Below, one piece after another: positions 6,751 through 7,604 of a DNA stretch of 7,604 bases. A program made the translations under genes and the position numbers. Under the pieces are notes generated by a model. The model saw only the letters and a program-made list of their open reading frames with translations, ran no database searches and was not told the origin of the DNA. Every line of letters begins with the position of its first letter. Positions within the stretch are counted from its first letter, which is position 1. The DNA comes from Candidatus Heimdallarchaeota archaeon (lineage in GTDB: Archaea; Asgardarchaeota; Heimdallarchaeia; Hodarchaeales; S146-22): assembly GCA_015520535.1 (NCBI GenBank), contig WAPZ01000767.1, positions 1 through 7,604 on the forward strand, in the 5' to 3' direction.

Positions 6751-7233
6751 TTAGTCTTCCTTGAAATACTTATCATATTTGCCTTCGTCAATCTCTTTGT
6801 GTACTTCTTTTGGGGATTTGCCTTCAATGGTAATTCCAGCTGAAAGCGCCGATGAAATAACTTCCTTCGCAGCTGCTTTCAATGTAGACGCTAACATATC
6901 ACGTCGCTTCATTTTTGCTATCTTAACTACCTGTTCCATTGTCAAATTCCCAGCAACTTCCTTTCCGGCGCTACTACCACCCTTCTGCAAACCCGCCTCT
7001 TTAATCACAAGTGCTGAGGTCGGTGGTGTACCTACCGTCACCGTAAATGTTTTATCCGGTTTGACCTCTACAATCACCGGAACTTTCATTCCAGCAAAAT
7101 CCTTCGTCTCTTTGTTTATTGCGTCTATAACCGCCTTCACATTGACTCCTAAAGGACCGAGAGCCGGTCCTAATGGTGGACCCGCGGTGGCCTTGCCTCC
7201 GGTGACCAATGCTTCAATACGTTGCGAGCTCAT
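6751..7233 (-). CDS. rpl11: 50S ribosomal protein L11 (uL11), archaeal type
   Basis: uL11 binds the GTPase-associated region of 23S rRNA at the base of the ribosomal stalk and takes part in factor-dependent GTP hydrolysis. All 160 residues fit the family. The N-terminal domain has EALVTGGKATAGPPLGPALG (7-26) and PLGVNVKAVIDAIN (27-40), with the proline-rich factor-interacting segment, then FAGMKVPVIVEV (46-57). The core has VGTPPTSALVIKEAG (67-81). The C-terminal rRNA-binding domain has GNLTMEQVVKIAKMKRRDML (95-114), KAAAKEVISSALSAGITIEG (119-138) and the archaeal acidic-basic tail KEIDEGKYDKYFKED. The archaeal insertion (QKGGSSAGKEVAGNL) and tail separate it from bacterial L11. The ATG is preceded by AAGGTGAGA with 8 bases of spacing. 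Archaeal L11 usually heads an operon with L1, L10 and the stalk protein; here a terminator tract and truD follow instead. Confidence 0.98.
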   Translation of the reverse strand: MSSQRIEALVTGGKATAGPPLGPALGPLGVNVKAVIDAINKETKDFAGMKVPVIVEVKPDKTFTVTVGTPPTSALVIKEAGLQKGGSSAGKEVAGNLTMEQVVKIAKMKRRDMLASTLKAAAKEVISSALSAGITIEGKSPKEVHKEIDEGKYDKYFKED

Positions 7234-7240
7234 GATTCTA

Positions 7241-7249
7241 TCTCACCTT
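7241..7249 (-). promoter_or_regulatory. Ribosome binding site of rpl11
   Basis: AAGGTGAGA on the minus strand is a strong match to the anti-Shine-Dalgarno sequence and lies 8 bases before the rpl11 ATG at 7233. It confirms the start. Confidence 0.75.
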
Positions 7250-7317
7250 GTGTTATCATTTATAGATTATAATGACAGCAGTCGATTTTTTTCATCAAAT
7301 TACACTTGAAACCGCAG

Positions 7318-7326
7318 ATTTATAAG
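7318..7326 (-). promoter_or_regulatory. rpl11 TATA box
   Basis: CTTATAAAT on the minus strand is close to the archaeal TATA consensus. A start 25 bases downstream (about 7295) would give a leader of roughly 60 bases carrying the ribosome binding site. Two other AT-rich boxes nearer the gene (7273-7266 TTATAATC, 7264-7258 CTATAAA) would start transcription at or beyond the ribosome binding site, so they are less likely. Confidence 0.5.
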
Positions 7327-7604
7327 AATGTTCAAAAAGTAATTGTTTCATGAAAGGAGAATGATACCCGTTACACAAGCAAAATCGCCCTTTTAGTTTG
7401 TATTGAATTTAGTGGTGTTGAGAAAGCAATAATCATTCAAAAATAATGTATAAATGTGCTATCTACAGCGTTAAATTTCATACAAATTATTATTAAAGTA
7501 ACAAGGTAACTAAAAGATTGAAAAACCAGATCTAACATGCTGGAAAAGGATTCTAAAGTTATTTGGATAGAAAAAGAGTAGAGTTGCGGGAAAAGAAATG
7601 AGAT
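7327..7604. other. Intergenic region without a supported gene
   Basis: No reading frame of useful length on either strand and no tRNA-like arm is visible. On the plus strand there is a TATA-like GTATAAATG (7448-7456) that could drive a rightward transcript from about 7480, and a 14-residue frame (7537-7581, MLEKDSKVIWIEKE). Another short frame of 11 residues (MIPVTQAKSPF) begins with ATG at 7363, four bases after AGGAGA. The window ends four bases after an ATG at 7598 preceded by GCGGG, which could be the first codon of a rightward gene, but too little is present to claim it. The word GTAAC occurs twice eight bases apart (from 7497), which is not significant alone. Confidence 0.5.

Noticed and set aside
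6761..7309. A 182-residue open frame on the plus strand
   Set aside because: It lies antisense to rpl11 over nearly its whole length and has the composition expected of a mirror frame. L11 on the other strand is certain.
1..7604. tRNA, rRNA, CRISPR array, insertion sequence or attachment site
   Set aside because: No T-arm-like sequence in the gaps, no regularly spaced repeats, no transposase and no flanking inverted or direct repeats were seen on reading both strands.

Overview
The window is an AT-rich piece of an archaeal chromosome. The clearest evidence is an archaeal-type ribosomal protein L11 and a Pus7/TruD pseudouridine synthase with the archaeal/eukaryal architecture. Promoters look archaeal (TATA-like boxes), and gene ends carry T-rich tracts rather than hairpins. 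Two further proteins point, less firmly, to the Asgard archaea: a longin-like protein with a C-terminal winged-helix-like segment that resembles eukaryotic NPRL2, and a membrane protein with a four-cysteine motif and HEAT-like helices. The lineage call is inference from sequence feel, not from a search.

Layout. On the minus strand, 5-1384 encodes a membrane-anchored HEAT-like protein of unknown function, whose extreme N-terminus may be affected by a one-base shift. It is divergent from a tight plus-strand series: a PfkB-family sugar or nucleoside kinase (1435-2439), an aldehyde:ferredoxin oxidoreductase (AOR)-like protein (2439-4316) that overlaps it by one base (TAATG), a possible 49-residue small protein (4327-4476), and the longin-like protein (4489-5214). 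The gaps in this series are -1, 10 and 12 bases, so it probably forms one operon. Convergent to it on the minus strand is truD (5304-6584), preceded by rpl11 (6751-7233). The last 295 bases hold the rpl11 promoter, a possible divergent plus-strand promoter and very short reading frames, but no gene I can support.

How the genes may work together. rpl11 and truD are translation and tRNA-modification housekeeping genes. The plus-strand group is the unusual part. The AOR-like protein keeps the overall AOR fold signatures from end to end, but appears to have lost all four cysteines that hold the [4Fe-4S] cluster in characterised AORs. It is translationally coupled to a kinase and lies just upstream of a longin/winged-helix protein. 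In eukaryotes, proteins of that architecture (NPRL2/NPRL3) regulate small GTPases in nutrient sensing. Whether the operon has a related regulatory role is speculation; the architecture and the gene order are what the sequence shows.
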